A stretch of 64,000 nucleotides of DNA, taken from assembly GCA_965222535.1 (NCBI GenBank), contig OZ244957.1, forward strand, positions 1,240,001 through 1,304,000. The letters are read 5' to 3'. Positions 54,444-63,330 of this stretch are shown in pieces. A model generated the notes under the pieces. That model made no database searches, was not told the origin of the DNA, and was given only the letters and a program-made list of their open reading frames with translations. How positions within the stretch are numbered: position 1 is the first letter of the stretch; the number at the start of each line of letters is the position of its first letter. The stretch comes from G965222535 sp965222535 (GTDB lineage Bacteria > Pseudomonadota > Gammaproteobacteria > HK1). Position numbers and translations under genes: made by a program.

Positions 54444-54645
54444 AAATTGCCGTTGATGTGAGTTAAGTGTTACCGGGTTATACATTAAAAAAAACGGGTA
54501 TAGTCTGCGATGATAGCTCTTTCCAAAGGGCTCTCCTCGTGGTTTTCCGAGGTCACAAAAGCGCCAAAGCCCGATCTTCAGCACTTTAGGCGATCGGCAG
54601 TCGGTAGATGCGCATCAGTAGTTGTCTAAATTAGGAATAGAGTTA

Positions 54646-55731
54646 ATGGAAATTTCCACTGAACGAGACGATAAAACCGTCGTTATCACCGTTAACGGTC
54701 GCATTGATGGCTCGAATGCACGTGCGTTTGAAGAGGGATTAAAATCCTCGATTAACGTTACCGATACTGCTGTCATCGTTGATCTTGAAGGCTTGTCTTA
54801 TATCAGCAGCGCGGGGCTTCGGTCGATTCTGTTGGTGACTAAACTGCTGCGTAAACGTAATGCTACAATAGCGATATGTTCGCCTACGGATTCGATAAGA
54901 GAAATTTTTCACATCAGCGGCTTCGATAAAATTATTCCACTGCGTCCCTCCAGAACACAGGCGATTGCGGCGCTGACCAAAAAACCCAAAGCGGCTACGG
55001 GTACCAAATCCGCGCCGCCGGCCGGTGGCGAACGCTCCCTCCCCGGCGGTGCTCCAGCGGCGCGCCCACGCCCGCCAGGGGCGGCTCGCCCGCCTGGGGC
55101 ACCGGGTGCACGCCCGCGACCGGGCCCGCCAGGGGCGGCCCGCCCGCCTGGGGCACCGGGTGCACGACCGCGACCGGGCCCGCCAGGGGCGGCTCGCCCG
55201 CCTGGGGCACCGGGTGCACGACCGCGACCGGGACCGCCAGGGGCGGCTCGCCCGCCTGGGGCACCGGGTGCACGCCCGCGACCGGGACCGCCAGGGGCGG
55301 CTCGCCCGCCTGGGGCACCGGGTGTACGACCGCGACCGGGACCGCCAGGGGCGGCCCGTCCACCTGGGGCACCGGGTGCACGCCCGCGACCGGGACCGCC
55401 AGGGGCGGCTCGTCCACCTGGGGCACCGGGTGCACGCCCGCGACCGGGACCGCCAGGGGCGGCCCGTCCACCTGGGGCACCGGGTGCACGCCCGCGACCG
55501 GGACCGCCAGGGGCGGCCCGTCCGCCTAGGGCACCGGGTGCGCGCCCGCGACCGGGCCCGCCAGGGGCGGCCCGTCCACCTGGGGCACCGGGTGCACGCC
55601 CGCGACCGGGACCGCCAGGGGCGGCCCGTCCACCTAGGGCACCGGGTGCGAAACCGCGACCCTCAGGGGGGACGCCACGTGCGCCAGCAAAACCGCAGCA
55701 AGCTGCGGGCAATGATTTTGCTGAGGATTAA
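54646..55731 (+). CDS. STAS-domain protein with Pro/Arg/Gly-rich tandem-repeat tail
   Basis: From ATG 54646 (AGGAAT box before it) the first 105 residues form a STAS domain: TVVITVNGRIDGSNARAFEE, AVIVDLEGLSYISSAGLRSI with the phosphorylatable Ser of the SpoIIAA type, and FHISGFDKIIPL. The remainder, more than 200 residues, is eleven copies of an 18-residue unit built on GPPGAARPPGAPGARPRP, then a short end QQAAGNDFAED. The first part suggests an anti-anti-sigma-like switch. The tail is strongly basic and disordered, unusual for this family. No kinase or phosphatase partner is adjacent. Confidence 0.85.
   Translation: MEISTERDDKTVVITVNGRIDGSNARAFEEGLKSSINVTDTAVIVDLEGLSYISSAGLRSILLVTKLLRKRNATIAICSPTDSIREIFHISGFDKIIPLRPSRTQAIAALTKKPKAATGTKSAPPAGGERSLPGGAPAARPRPPGAARPPGAPGARPRPGPPGAARPPGAPGARPRPGPPGAARPPGAPGARPRPGPPGAARPPGAPGARPRPGPPGAARPPGAPGVRPRPGPPGAARPPGAPGARPRPGPPGAARPPGAPGARPRPGPPGAARPPGAPGARPRPGPPGAARPPRAPGARPRPGPPGAARPPGAPGARPRPGPPGAARPPRAPGAKPRPSGGTPRAPAKPQQAAGNDFAED
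55070..55666 (+). repeat. 54-bp tandem repeat, about 11 copies, inside the STAS gene
   Basis: The unit encodes GPPGAARPPGAPGARPRP; recurring pieces are GGACCGCCAGGGGCGGC and GGGGCACCGGGTGCACG. Copies differ by a few substitutions (one GV, two PPR variants). No frame on either strand contains a stop through most of the array, so overlapping ORFs here are by-products of the repeat. Confidence 0.95.
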
Positions 55732-55793
55732 AGGGTTTGCAGGTACTTTTAACCCATGCTGCCGTGGTGCCTTTGCTATTGCGATCAGTCTGG

Positions 55794-56528
55794 ATGCCAA
55801 CGGGAGCGGTATTCCGCGGCGCAAAGTTACTGTGCTGGATGGCGTTTTTCGTCGCGCTGCTGGTTTCATCCACAGCGTTTGCCAGTAGCATTCAATTCCG
55901 CGCTGAATTCGATCTCCGCTGGTATGGGATGGTCGCTGCCAGGACCGTTTGGTCGGTCCAGGAGACGACCACGGGTACTGTCGTGTTTGCCTCCCATACC
56001 GTACCATCGAAGCTGGCAGCGCTTTATGACAACGGAGAAATCATCGAACGCAGTGAATGGATCGAGGAAGCGGGCCAGCTACATCCTTTGTTATACAACT
56101 ATTCACGCAGCGGCAGAAAAGCACGCTATGTCCGCATCCGTTTTGACTGGGAGAAACGCATCGCCTACCACGACACTGGCGGTGAGCCTTGGCAGATCGA
56201 AATCCCCCTTGGGACGCTTGATAAACTGAGCTACGTGGTCGCAGTAATGATTGATCTGTCACGCGGAAAGCAAGAACTGAATTACCTGGTCGCTGACGGC
56301 AAGCGATTGAGGTACTATCACATTGAGCATTTGGGAGAGGAGCGCATCGATACCGTCCTTGGGACGCTTGACGCCCACGTCTTGCGCTATAAGGGCAGCA
56401 ACAACCGCCAAACCACCTTCTGGTGTGCTCCTTCACTCGGCTATTTTCCTATCCGCATCGTTTACCGCGAGAAGCACGGTGGAGAATTTGAAGCCGTGGC
56501 GCGTTCCCTAGATATGCAGCCTCTATGA
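55794..56528 (+). CDS. DUF3108 domain exported protein
   Basis: From ATG 55794 the 244-residue product begins with a signal sequence (MPTGAVFRGAKLLCWMAFFV, then ALLVSSTAFA), followed by IQFRAEFDLRWYGMVAARTV, VRIRFDWEKRIAYHDTGGEP, LSYVVAVMIDLSRGKQELNY and FWCAPSLGYFPIRIVYRE. These are the features of DUF3108, a periplasmic or outer-membrane-associated beta-rich domain of unknown role. In other gammaproteobacteria it lies beside purN/purM; here it follows the STAS gene by 62 bp. Confidence 0.82.
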   Translation: MPTGAVFRGAKLLCWMAFFVALLVSSTAFASSIQFRAEFDLRWYGMVAARTVWSVQETTTGTVVFASHTVPSKLAALYDNGEIIERSEWIEEAGQLHPLLYNYSRSGRKARYVRIRFDWEKRIAYHDTGGEPWQIEIPLGTLDKLSYVVAVMIDLSRGKQELNYLVADGKRLRYYHIEHLGEERIDTVLGTLDAHVLRYKGSNNRQTTFWCAPSLGYFPIRIVYREKHGGEFEAVARSLDMQPL

Positions 56529-56529
56529 T

Positions 56530-56645
56530 CCCCATAAGGGGCTTGCCTATTGGGGGAAGGATTATAAATCAATGACTTACATTACAGGCAATCATGTCCT
56601 TCCCCCCAACCCCCATCCTGCTGAGGTTTTTCGAGGTACCCATAA
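56530..56645. repeat. Type A repeat after the DUF3108 gene
   Basis: GGGGCTTGCCTATTGGGGGA with AGGATTATAAATCAATGACT, a centre TACATTACAGGCAATCATG, then TCCTTCCCCCCAACCCCCAT and GCTGAGGTTTTTCGAGGTAC. It begins two bases after the stop at 56528 and is oriented opposite to the copy at 36.1 kb. Confidence 0.75.
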
Positions 56646-56846
56646 GGTCTGTTGCGCAAACTACCCGAAAGTTCTCTTGCGGGCGACGAAAAGCCATCGG
56701 GGATGGCAGCCGTTGGGAGTCGGTTACCCAACGCAACTGATAGGCGCTCGCTGGATAGCCCCTTTACCCGGTAAAACCCCGTTCGAGGCGCTGCTGCACG
56801 CGGCAATGCCCAACTGGGCGTTAACCATCGTTGCCATATCACGCGT

Positions 56847-58022
56847 ATGCAACATGAGCTGAACCACCACGCGATCCAAGCGTTTCGCACCGAAGTTCGC
56901 GAGTTCATCCGCACCCATTTGCCGGATGATATTCGGGCTAAAGTGGCTGCGGAGCGCATGGATCTATCAAAATCGGACCAGCGCTGCTGGCATCGCCTGC
57001 TATATCGCCGTGGCTGGGCCTGTCCCGGGTGGCCAGTCGAGTACGGTGGGTGTGGTTGGAACGATGCGCAACGCTATGTGTTCGAGCGCGAGATCGCCCT
57101 CGCGGATGCCCCAAGGTCAATGGTTTACGGTGTCAATATGCTGGGGCCGACACTCATTGCGCACGGCACCGAAGCGCAACGGACGGAGTACCTGCCCCGT
57201 ATTCTGAGCGCCGATGATTTCTGGTGCCAAGGATTCTCTGAGCCAAACGCCGGTTCTGATCTGGCATCACTTAAATGCCGTGCCGTGCGTGATGGCGATC
57301 ACTATCGCATCAGCGGCTCTAAGATCTGGACCAGTGAAGCGCATTTGGCGGATCGCATGTTTGGTTTGTTCCGCACCGACAGCTCGCGACATAAACACTA
57401 CGGGATCAGTTTTCTGCTGTTGGATATGGATGCGGATGGCATTGAAGTACAGCCCATCCGTACTTTTGACGGCGGCGGCCCGGAGATCAACCATGTGTTT
57501 TTCACCGACGTTCGGGTGCCGCTCAAGAATCTTGTCGGTGATCTGCACCAGGGATGGAAGATCGCTAAATACTTGCTCGGCTTGGAGCGCTTCGGCACCG
57601 CTGAAATCTCTCGTTCGATGCGCAGCCTGCAGCGTATTCGGACCTTGATCGCCGAGCATCCGCCGGTTAAACAGCGCTTTCGTAGCGAACCGTTGCTCGG
57701 TGATCGGCTGACTACGATCGAGATCCAACTGCAGGCACTTGAACTGACCGAGCAGCGCTTGCTGTTCTCTCCCGACAGTGGTGCTGCTGAAGCGTCGTTA
57801 TTGAAGCTCAAAGGCAGCGAAATACAGAACCAGATTTTACAGCTGCTGCACGATGTACTCGGCCTTGAAGCATTGGGGCTGACGCGCTCCTCAACAGTTA
57901 TTGCGACTGAGGCTGCCGGCTTCGCCGCTCGTGCCCATTTTAACTACCGCAAAACGATGATTTATTCCGGCACCAACGAGATCCAACGCAATATCATTGC
58001 CAAAGCCGTATTGGGTCTTTGA
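56847..58022 (+). CDS. Acyl-CoA dehydrogenase (PimC-like, large-subunit type)
   Basis: This 391-residue FAD enzyme reads RRGWACPGWPVEYGGCGWND, QGFSEPNAGSDLASLKCRAV, YRISGSKIWTSEAHLADRMF, GGGPEINHVFFTDVRVPLKN and YSGTNEIQRNIIAKAVLGL. The pattern WPVEYGG with a second dehydrogenase 24 bp downstream is that of two-subunit acyl-CoA dehydrogenases such as PimC/PimD and the steroid side-chain enzymes. It probably oxidises a long, branched or dicarboxylic acyl-CoA. The substrate is not known. Confidence 0.88.
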   Translation: MQHELNHHAIQAFRTEVREFIRTHLPDDIRAKVAAERMDLSKSDQRCWHRLLYRRGWACPGWPVEYGGCGWNDAQRYVFEREIALADAPRSMVYGVNMLGPTLIAHGTEAQRTEYLPRILSADDFWCQGFSEPNAGSDLASLKCRAVRDGDHYRISGSKIWTSEAHLADRMFGLFRTDSSRHKHYGISFLLLDMDADGIEVQPIRTFDGGGPEINHVFFTDVRVPLKNLVGDLHQGWKIAKYLLGLERFGTAEISRSMRSLQRIRTLIAEHPPVKQRFRSEPLLGDRLTTIEIQLQALELTEQRLLFSPDSGAAEASLLKLKGSEIQNQILQLLHDVLGLEALGLTRSSTVIATEAAGFAARAHFNYRKTMIYSGTNEIQRNIIAKAVLGL

Positions 58023-58046
58023 CCGTCAAGGAACCGCACCGATCGC

Positions 58047-59186
58047 ATGCTATTGCTCGAAGAAGAATCCCAGTTATTGCACGATACAGCAGCGCGCTTT
58101 TTGACGAAGCATGTCAACGGCGGCACCCGACACCCAACGGCACTTGCCAAGAATTTGGGGTTTGATCCTGCACTGTGGCGGCAAATGGCAAGCATGGGGT
58201 GGACCGCGATTCCTTTCCCCTCGCAGTACGGCGGACTGGATGGATCGTTACACCAAGTAGCAGTGCTGATCGAGCAATTTGGCCGTAAGCGCTACCTTTC
58301 ACCGTATCAGGCGAGCGTGGTTGAAAGCGGCTGCATCCTGCTCAATGCGGCAACCAAAACGCAACGCGAAACCCTGATACCGCTGATCGCCAGCGGTCAG
58401 GGGATCGTCGTCTGCGCGCTGGACGATAAGCCGGGGATAACCAATCAGGTCGAGGCTAAACAGCGCGGCATAGGATACGAGCTATCCGGCAGCAAACACT
58501 TGACGCCCTACGCCAATGCCTGTCAGCATCTGATCGTCAGTGCGAACCTAAAGCCCATCAGCAGCGACGACAGCGAGATGGCGTTATTTGTGGTCGCTGC
58601 TGATGCCGCTGGGGTGGCCATAGAGAGCTACTGCGGCTACGATGGTACGTTGTTTGGGGAGGTGCGGCTGGACGGGGTGAGGCTATCCCCAGAGGCGCGC
58701 ATGGCGGCTGTCGCAGTCGGTCAACCGACGCTTGATCTACTGCGTCTGAAGTCTGATCACAGCGCCGCGATGCTGGCGGTTGAGGCTTCTGGGCTGATGT
58801 GGGAGGTGCAGCGGATGACTCTCGATTACCTTAAAATGCGCCACCAGTTTGGTCAACCCCTAGCTAAATTCCAGTCCCTCGCGCACCGTGCTGTGGACAT
58901 GTATGTGCAATGCCAACTGGCGCAATCATTGGCGTGGGATGCGGTCGAGTCGATTGCGTCCCCCACCGCCGATTGGCGTCACCGTGCGCGCCGCGTCTCC
59001 GCTGCCAAATCGTTTATCGGCACCGCAGGTCGCATGTTAGGACAAGAAGCAGTACAACTCCATGGTGCTATCGGCATGACCGATGATTACCCCATCGGGC
59101 ATTATCTTAAACGACTGACCGCCATTGATGTGCTTGAACAAAATGCTGACTGGCATCGTCGGCGTTACCAGTCATTGGCAAAATAG
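58047..59186 (+). CDS. Acyl-CoA dehydrogenase (PimD-like, small-subunit type)
   Basis: This 379-residue partner begins MLLLEEESQLLHDTAARFL. It has WTAIPFPSQYGGLDGSLHQV, VVCALDDKPGITNQVEAKQR in place of the usual FSEPxAGSD block, YLKMRHQFGQPLAKFQSLAH and AVQLHGAIGMTDDYPIGHYL at the end. The weak middle block agrees with the second subunit of heteromeric acyl-CoA dehydrogenases, where one subunit carries the catalytic base. It is in an operon with the preceding gene (24 bp gap). Confidence 0.87.
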   Translation: MLLLEEESQLLHDTAARFLTKHVNGGTRHPTALAKNLGFDPALWRQMASMGWTAIPFPSQYGGLDGSLHQVAVLIEQFGRKRYLSPYQASVVESGCILLNAATKTQRETLIPLIASGQGIVVCALDDKPGITNQVEAKQRGIGYELSGSKHLTPYANACQHLIVSANLKPISSDDSEMALFVVAADAAGVAIESYCGYDGTLFGEVRLDGVRLSPEARMAAVAVGQPTLDLLRLKSDHSAAMLAVEASGLMWEVQRMTLDYLKMRHQFGQPLAKFQSLAHRAVDMYVQCQLAQSLAWDAVESIASPTADWRHRARRVSAAKSFIGTAGRMLGQEAVQLHGAIGMTDDYPIGHYLKRLTAIDVLEQNADWHRRRYQSLAK

Positions 59187-59313
59187 CGCTTCTCCTGATA
59201 GTCGGTGATTGACTGATGAGCCAATGCATCCCTCAACCCAAGCGATGGTCAGGTGCTGGCATGTCGTAGTGCCGACCATCGGCTTCTGATCGTTCTGTTT
59301 CCGAGAGCATTGC

Positions 59314-60246
59314 ATGACTATATTAGTTTGCGGTTCGATGGCTTACGACACCATCATGCACTTTGAGGATCGATTTAATAATCACATCGATTCCTCGTGC
59401 GCTCTCAACGTCGCCTTCCTGGCCCCGCAGATGAGACGTGAATTCGGCGGTTGCGCTGGTAATATCACCTATAACCTGAGGCTGCTGAACGCTGCCTCGG
59501 TGGTTCCCATGGCGACCGTTGGCAAAGATTTTGCACCGTACGCGGAATGGCTCGATCGATGTTCTATCAGCCGTGATTTCATCACCGTCGTCGATTCCGA
59601 ATTCACCGCGCAAGCCTTCATCACTACCGATAGCGACGGGAATCAGATCACCGTATTCCATCCCGGGGCGATGAATCATGCTGCTATAAACAGCGTCTCC
59701 AGCGTTTCTGGGGTGAGCATCGGCATCGCTTCTCCAGATGGACGTGAGGCGATGCTCAAACACACCGAGGAATTTGCCTCCGCGGGCATCCCGTTTATTT
59801 TTGATCCAGGCCAGCAACTCGGGGTATTTGACTCGCCTGAGCTGATGCAAATGGTCGCTCGCTGCCGCTGGATGGTGCTGAATCGCTACGAATGGACGCT
59901 ATTTTGTGGACGCACTGGCACCACCAAGGCGCAGATCCTGAAACGCATCGCCGCACTGATCATTACCCACGGCGGTGAAGGCTCAACTATCCATACCCTC
60001 CAGCATGAGATAACCATCCCACCGATTGTCGCCGCTGCGGAAGTTGATCCGACTGGTTGCGGTGATGCGTACCGCGCTGGCTTGCTTTACGGTCTGGCCG
60101 CTGGCATGGATTGGGATACTACCGGGCGCATCGCGGCGTTGATGGGGGCGATCAAAGTGGCCGCTCCAGGTACCCAGAACCACCACTTTCTGCGCCCTGA
60201 TTTTGACACTCGCTTCCACGAACAGTTTGGTCGCAGCCTAAGCTGA
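59314..60246 (+). CDS. PfkB-family carbohydrate kinase (adenosine/ribokinase-like)
   Basis: This 310-residue sugar or nucleoside kinase opens with MTILVCGSMAYDTIMHFEDR, has RREFGGCAGNITYNLRLLNA and TDSDGNQITVFHPGAM, and the PfkB signature 2 DPTGCGDAYRAGLLYGLAAG with the catalytic Asp. The GGCAGNIAY-type block points to the bacterial adenosine-kinase-like branch found in many gamma- and betaproteobacteria. Substrate not certain. It lies 127 bp after the acyl-CoA dehydrogenase pair and seems unrelated. Confidence 0.88.
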   Translation: MTILVCGSMAYDTIMHFEDRFNNHIDSSCALNVAFLAPQMRREFGGCAGNITYNLRLLNAASVVPMATVGKDFAPYAEWLDRCSISRDFITVVDSEFTAQAFITTDSDGNQITVFHPGAMNHAAINSVSSVSGVSIGIASPDGREAMLKHTEEFASAGIPFIFDPGQQLGVFDSPELMQMVARCRWMVLNRYEWTLFCGRTGTTKAQILKRIAALIITHGGEGSTIHTLQHEITIPPIVAAAEVDPTGCGDAYRAGLLYGLAAGMDWDTTGRIAALMGAIKVAAPGTQNHHFLRPDFDTRFHEQFGRSLS

Positions 60247-60447
60247 ACCTAGTAGTACAGGCCTCTTTTTGCAGCCCGTCGCCGTATCGCGATCATCCGT
60301 TGGGACGCGCACCTTGCGAAAATGAGCCGGGAAACAGGCGCAGGGTTAGGCGACTCAAAAGCTCAAAAACAAAACCATCTCTTGGTCGTATAGTGCGTTA
60401 TGCGGACTTAATGGCAAAAGCGCCCCCCTCAAACCTGACAAGGCTTA

Positions 60448-60515
60448 CGTTACAGCTGATCGTGCCCCTTTCCCCACCGGATCCTTCCCGTTGAGGTTTT
60501 TCGAAGTCCCCGGTG
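60448..60515. repeat. Partial type A repeat between the kinase and fdhD
   Basis: GGCTTACGTTACAGCTGATC, GTGCCCCTTTCCCCACCGG and CCCGTTGAGGTTTTTCGAAG resemble the half copies at 41.8 and 56.6 kb. It lies between convergent genes. Confidence 0.6.
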
Positions 60516-60532
60516 GGTGTTTGGAGGGGGGG

Positions 60533-61402
60533 TCAGGATGCTGCCCGGGGGATAGCATCAAAGATAATATATTCAACACCGTTGTAAACTAGGAAATGGC
60601 GCCCCTTTGCTCTGGCGATCAGGATCATGCCCAGATTCTGCGCCAGCTCGAGGCCCATGTGGGTAATGCCGGAACGCGAAAGAATCGCCGGGATCCCCAT
60701 ATAAGCGACTTTCATCACAATCTCAGAAGTTAATCGACCGGTCGTATAAAACAGCTTATCGCCACCGCTGATCTGCGAAAGCCACATATAACCGGCAATG
60801 GTGTCCGCTGCATTGTGGCGTCCTACATCTTCCGTAAAACGCATAATTGAGGCACCGCAACACAGTGCGCAACCATGGACCGCCCCTGCTTTGCGATAAA
60901 TTTCGTTATATTGCGTGATGGTATGCAATAGCTGGTAGATGGTTGACTGTTGCAAGCTGATCAAGGGCAGTGGCTGTTCATACAGTTGGTTCAGCGTGTA
61001 ATTAAACACGGTGCCTTGCCCGCAGCCGGTGGTAACGATGCGGTGCTTTAATTTTTCCCGCCAATCACTGATGCCGCTCCCTTCTTTGGTGGAAACGTCC
61101 ACTGTTTCTTTTTCCCAGTCAACGACAACCGCAGCAATATCTTCAAGGGCATCGATCAAGCGTTGGCTTCGCAAATACCCCAAGGTCAGCTCTTCGGGGT
61201 GGCTGCCCAACGTCATCAGTGTCACGATCGTATGCCCATCCACTTTGATCGTCAGCGCAAACTCGCCCGCAATGTGCTTGGTATGCACTACGCCGTATTC
61301 ATCACAGGCGCTTACCGTATGAGTCGGCGTGAGGCCCGCGTTGCTCATTTGTGGGCGATCGTTTGCAGCGGCGGTGGTTGTTTCGCTTGTCATGGGGTCC
61401 AT
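60533..61402 (-). CDS. fdhD: Formate dehydrogenase accessory sulfurtransferase FdhD
   Basis: FdhD passes sulfur from IscS to the molybdenum cofactor of formate dehydrogenase. The 289-residue product shows LAGEFALTIKVDGHTIVTLM-like substrate region, HPEELTLGYLRSQRLI, GAVHGCALCCGASIMRFTED with VGRHNAADTIAGY, and YTTGRLTSEIVMKVAYMGIP with SRSGITHMGLELA. In the loop that carries CxxC in E. coli this protein reads TTGCGQGTVF, so only one of the two cysteines is present. No formate dehydrogenase gene is in the window; the aldehyde oxidoreductase at 7 kb is the only pterin enzyme seen. Confidence 0.92.
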   Translation of the reverse strand: MDPMTSETTTAAANDRPQMSNAGLTPTHTVSACDEYGVVHTKHIAGEFALTIKVDGHTIVTLMTLGSHPEELTLGYLRSQRLIDALEDIAAVVVDWEKETVDVSTKEGSGISDWREKLKHRIVTTGCGQGTVFNYTLNQLYEQPLPLISLQQSTIYQLLHTITQYNEIYRKAGAVHGCALCCGASIMRFTEDVGRHNAADTIAGYMWLSQISGGDKLFYTTGRLTSEIVMKVAYMGIPAILSRSGITHMGLELAQNLGMILIARAKGRHFLVYNGVEYIIFDAIPRAAS

Positions 61403-61698
61403 GGGGCTTTCTTTAGTAGTGAGGGGTGTCGGCTAGGTGTTAAGCCGGAGGCTGGCTGCCTGCCTGTAGTGTTCGGTGTAAGAGGGTTTTGCGGTATTCC
61501 TGTTCCCTGATCGGATGGTTGATGCCCGCCTGCACAAAGCCTGATCAGCTATTTTTGATGGTTTCGCAACAAGTCATCGCGGCTATCTTTGTGCTCTGTC
61601 ACGTAAAATAATATAGATGAATATCAACACTTTATGAATTAATTATCGGATTTTAATAATGGCCAAACTAGGATCAATTGGGCATTTTTGCGAGATCA

Positions 61699-62781
61699 TC
61701 ATTCTTGATTTTTGTCCTCTTCCTCGACAAGCCGCATGTGCCAATCCTGTAATTCCGCCAAGGACTTTGTGCGTAGAGGTCCATCTGGGTTAGGGTAAAG
61801 ACCATAATGAGAAGGTAATCGTTTATATTCCTGAGTTCTACGCGGCCATTGGGCGATAGTTGACTTCCAGAAGCATTGCCTGATCATGGTGTGGTCATAA
61901 GGTATGAACTCTTTCCAGCATTCCACAAGTGCATCTTTATTCTTTAAATCAATAATCTCAACATGGCTAAATTCGCGCACTGGAGAGGAATTCCAAGCAT
62001 CACGGAGAAGCCGTCTAGCGTTGTAATCGGTTTGAGGCCCAGAATAGCCAAAAATAGTCAGATGAAACGAATCTCGCAGTGTATCCTTCACGAATTCCCA
62101 ATCGCGGTTGATAAATGTGTCCTTCGTGTAGTCCTTTTTATCATCGGGAAAGATCAATCTACTCTTTGTAAGAGGCTCATGGCAGTCGGGGCACCGCTCT
62201 CCAGGTGCACCAAAAATGTCGTGCTGCTGACACGAAGCAAATCCGACACCCCCATGAAGGAATCGAGCATTAGGCGATTCGCCGATCTCTCGATTTCTTT
62301 TGTGCGCAAGCATTAGCAATGGATCCCAGTTAAAAGTGGCGATAACATCTCGCAGCCGTAATCCAAGTACCAAATGATCGTAGATCGTGGCCTCGTCTGG
62401 TAGTTCAAGATCCTCAAAGTAGGTTTCTATTTGTTCTTCTATTCCGGCAAGCTCGTCGTCCCAACTTCCTTGCGAACGAATCCATGAGAACTGGGCTTCA
62501 AATCCTTTTTTTGGCGGCGAAGCTCGGTTAATAAGCCGATCCCATGGCTTTCCAAGGATTGTCTGAAGGTCGTAGATTAACGGAAGAGGCTTCCCATTAC
62601 GATCCCCTGAAGGGAAAGATGCCCTACTTGCCCCTGCGCCAAGTATGACTACGTGAGAGCGCGGATCGTCAAGCGGCCATTTTGTTTTTTTATTCACTAT
62701 GCCGAAGTGTGGCAAAGGACGAAGTGGGACTCGATGGGGTTGGTTGTCCTGATCTTTGTCAGTGCAGTGCCGAAAAATCAT
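61699..62781 (-). CDS. SIR2-like domain protein with zinc-ribbon insert, unknown function
   Basis: The ATG at 62781 gives 360 residues; a TTG at 62799 is the only earlier start. HVVILGAGASRASFP (about 44-58) is a Rossmann nucleotide loop, IATFNWDPLL carries the SIR2-like Asn-x-Asp, FLHGGVGF the expected His, then CQQHD and CPDCHEP form a likely zinc site, and LTIFGYSGPQTDYNARRLL completes the fold. Such SIR2-like domains occur in NAD-depleting phage-defence proteins, but the role here is inferred. The start codon abuts a type B repeat and an IS66-like remnant lies 350 bp upstream. Confidence 0.65.
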   Translation of the reverse strand: MIFRHCTDKDQDNQPHRVPLRPLPHFGIVNKKTKWPLDDPRSHVVILGAGASRASFPSGDRNGKPLPLIYDLQTILGKPWDRLINRASPPKKGFEAQFSWIRSQGSWDDELAGIEEQIETYFEDLELPDEATIYDHLVLGLRLRDVIATFNWDPLLMLAHKRNREIGESPNARFLHGGVGFASCQQHDIFGAPGERCPDCHEPLTKSRLIFPDDKKDYTKDTFINRDWEFVKDTLRDSFHLTIFGYSGPQTDYNARRLLRDAWNSSPVREFSHVEIIDLKNKDALVECWKEFIPYDHTMIRQCFWKSTIAQWPRRTQEYKRLPSHYGLYPNPDGPLRTKSLAELQDWHMRLVEEEDKNQE

Positions 62782-63125
62782 ATACTCGTAATCCTTCAAG
62801 ATGCTTGATTGAGCACGGTCCTATACTTTGGGGAGGCTCCCTAAGGGGATGAGGAGAGGTGGCATTGGTTTTGTGCAGTTGCGTAGCTTGGGGCTCTGGG
62901 ATCTTTTAATATTTTTAATCCTGAGATGCTAGGCAACGCCTAGCATCTCAGGAGAATAAGGAGGGTAAAGACGTTTATATTGGGGGAAGCCTGCTATTGG
63001 AAATGCGCCGATGTATCGGAGAAGAAGAACCCTCCAGCAGTAATTTCATGGTGCCGCTGACCGACATTAAAAACGATCCACAATAATAAAACACTTTACC
63101 CCCTTCCCCCAAGCCCCTAGCCCCA
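62782..63125 (+). repeat. Type B composite repeat, copy 7
   Basis: TATACTCGTAATCCTTCAAG and ATGCTTGATTGAGCACGG open the copy. CTCTGG lies at 62894. Hairpin 62920-62952 is perfect and identical to copy 4 (CCTGAGATGCTAGGC, AAC, GCCTAGCATCTCAGG). AAGACGTTTATATTGGGGG, the module AGTAATTTCATGGTGCCGCT and CCCCCTTCCCCCAAGCCCC follow. The module has been inserted between the two G/C arms here, unlike other copies. Confidence 0.85.
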
Positions 63126-63139
63126 GTACAGCCTTCGCT

Positions 63140-63330
63140 TTTGATGCCACAGTCCCGTTCACTAACAATCAGGCCGAACGGGACTTGCGGAACCTGAAGG
63201 TGAAACAGAAAGTCAGCGTGCGGATTCCGAACCGTGGCGAGGGCACAGATCCATGCGTGGCTTCAAGCGGTGATTTCCACCCTCCCATTCGCTACTATCG
63301 AAACCTCCTTTCTTTAGGTCGCCCACTGCC
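63140..63330 (+). mobile_element. IS66-like transposase C-terminal remnant
   Basis: Around 63147 one frame reads VPFTNNQAERDLRNLKVKQK and VSVRIPNRGEG, the conserved end of IS66-type TnpC transposases (VPFDNNQAERDLRMxKVKQKxSGxFR). After a shift a second frame gives WLQAVISTLPFATIETSF, a degenerate tail. No complete transposase or terminal repeats are in the window. Confidence 0.7.

Noticed and set aside
54909..55888. Long overlapping ORFs on both strands across the STAS repeat array
   Set aside because: They exist because the 54-bp unit contains no stop in other frames. Their products are pure repeat and lack start signals; the STAS frame alone joins a real domain.
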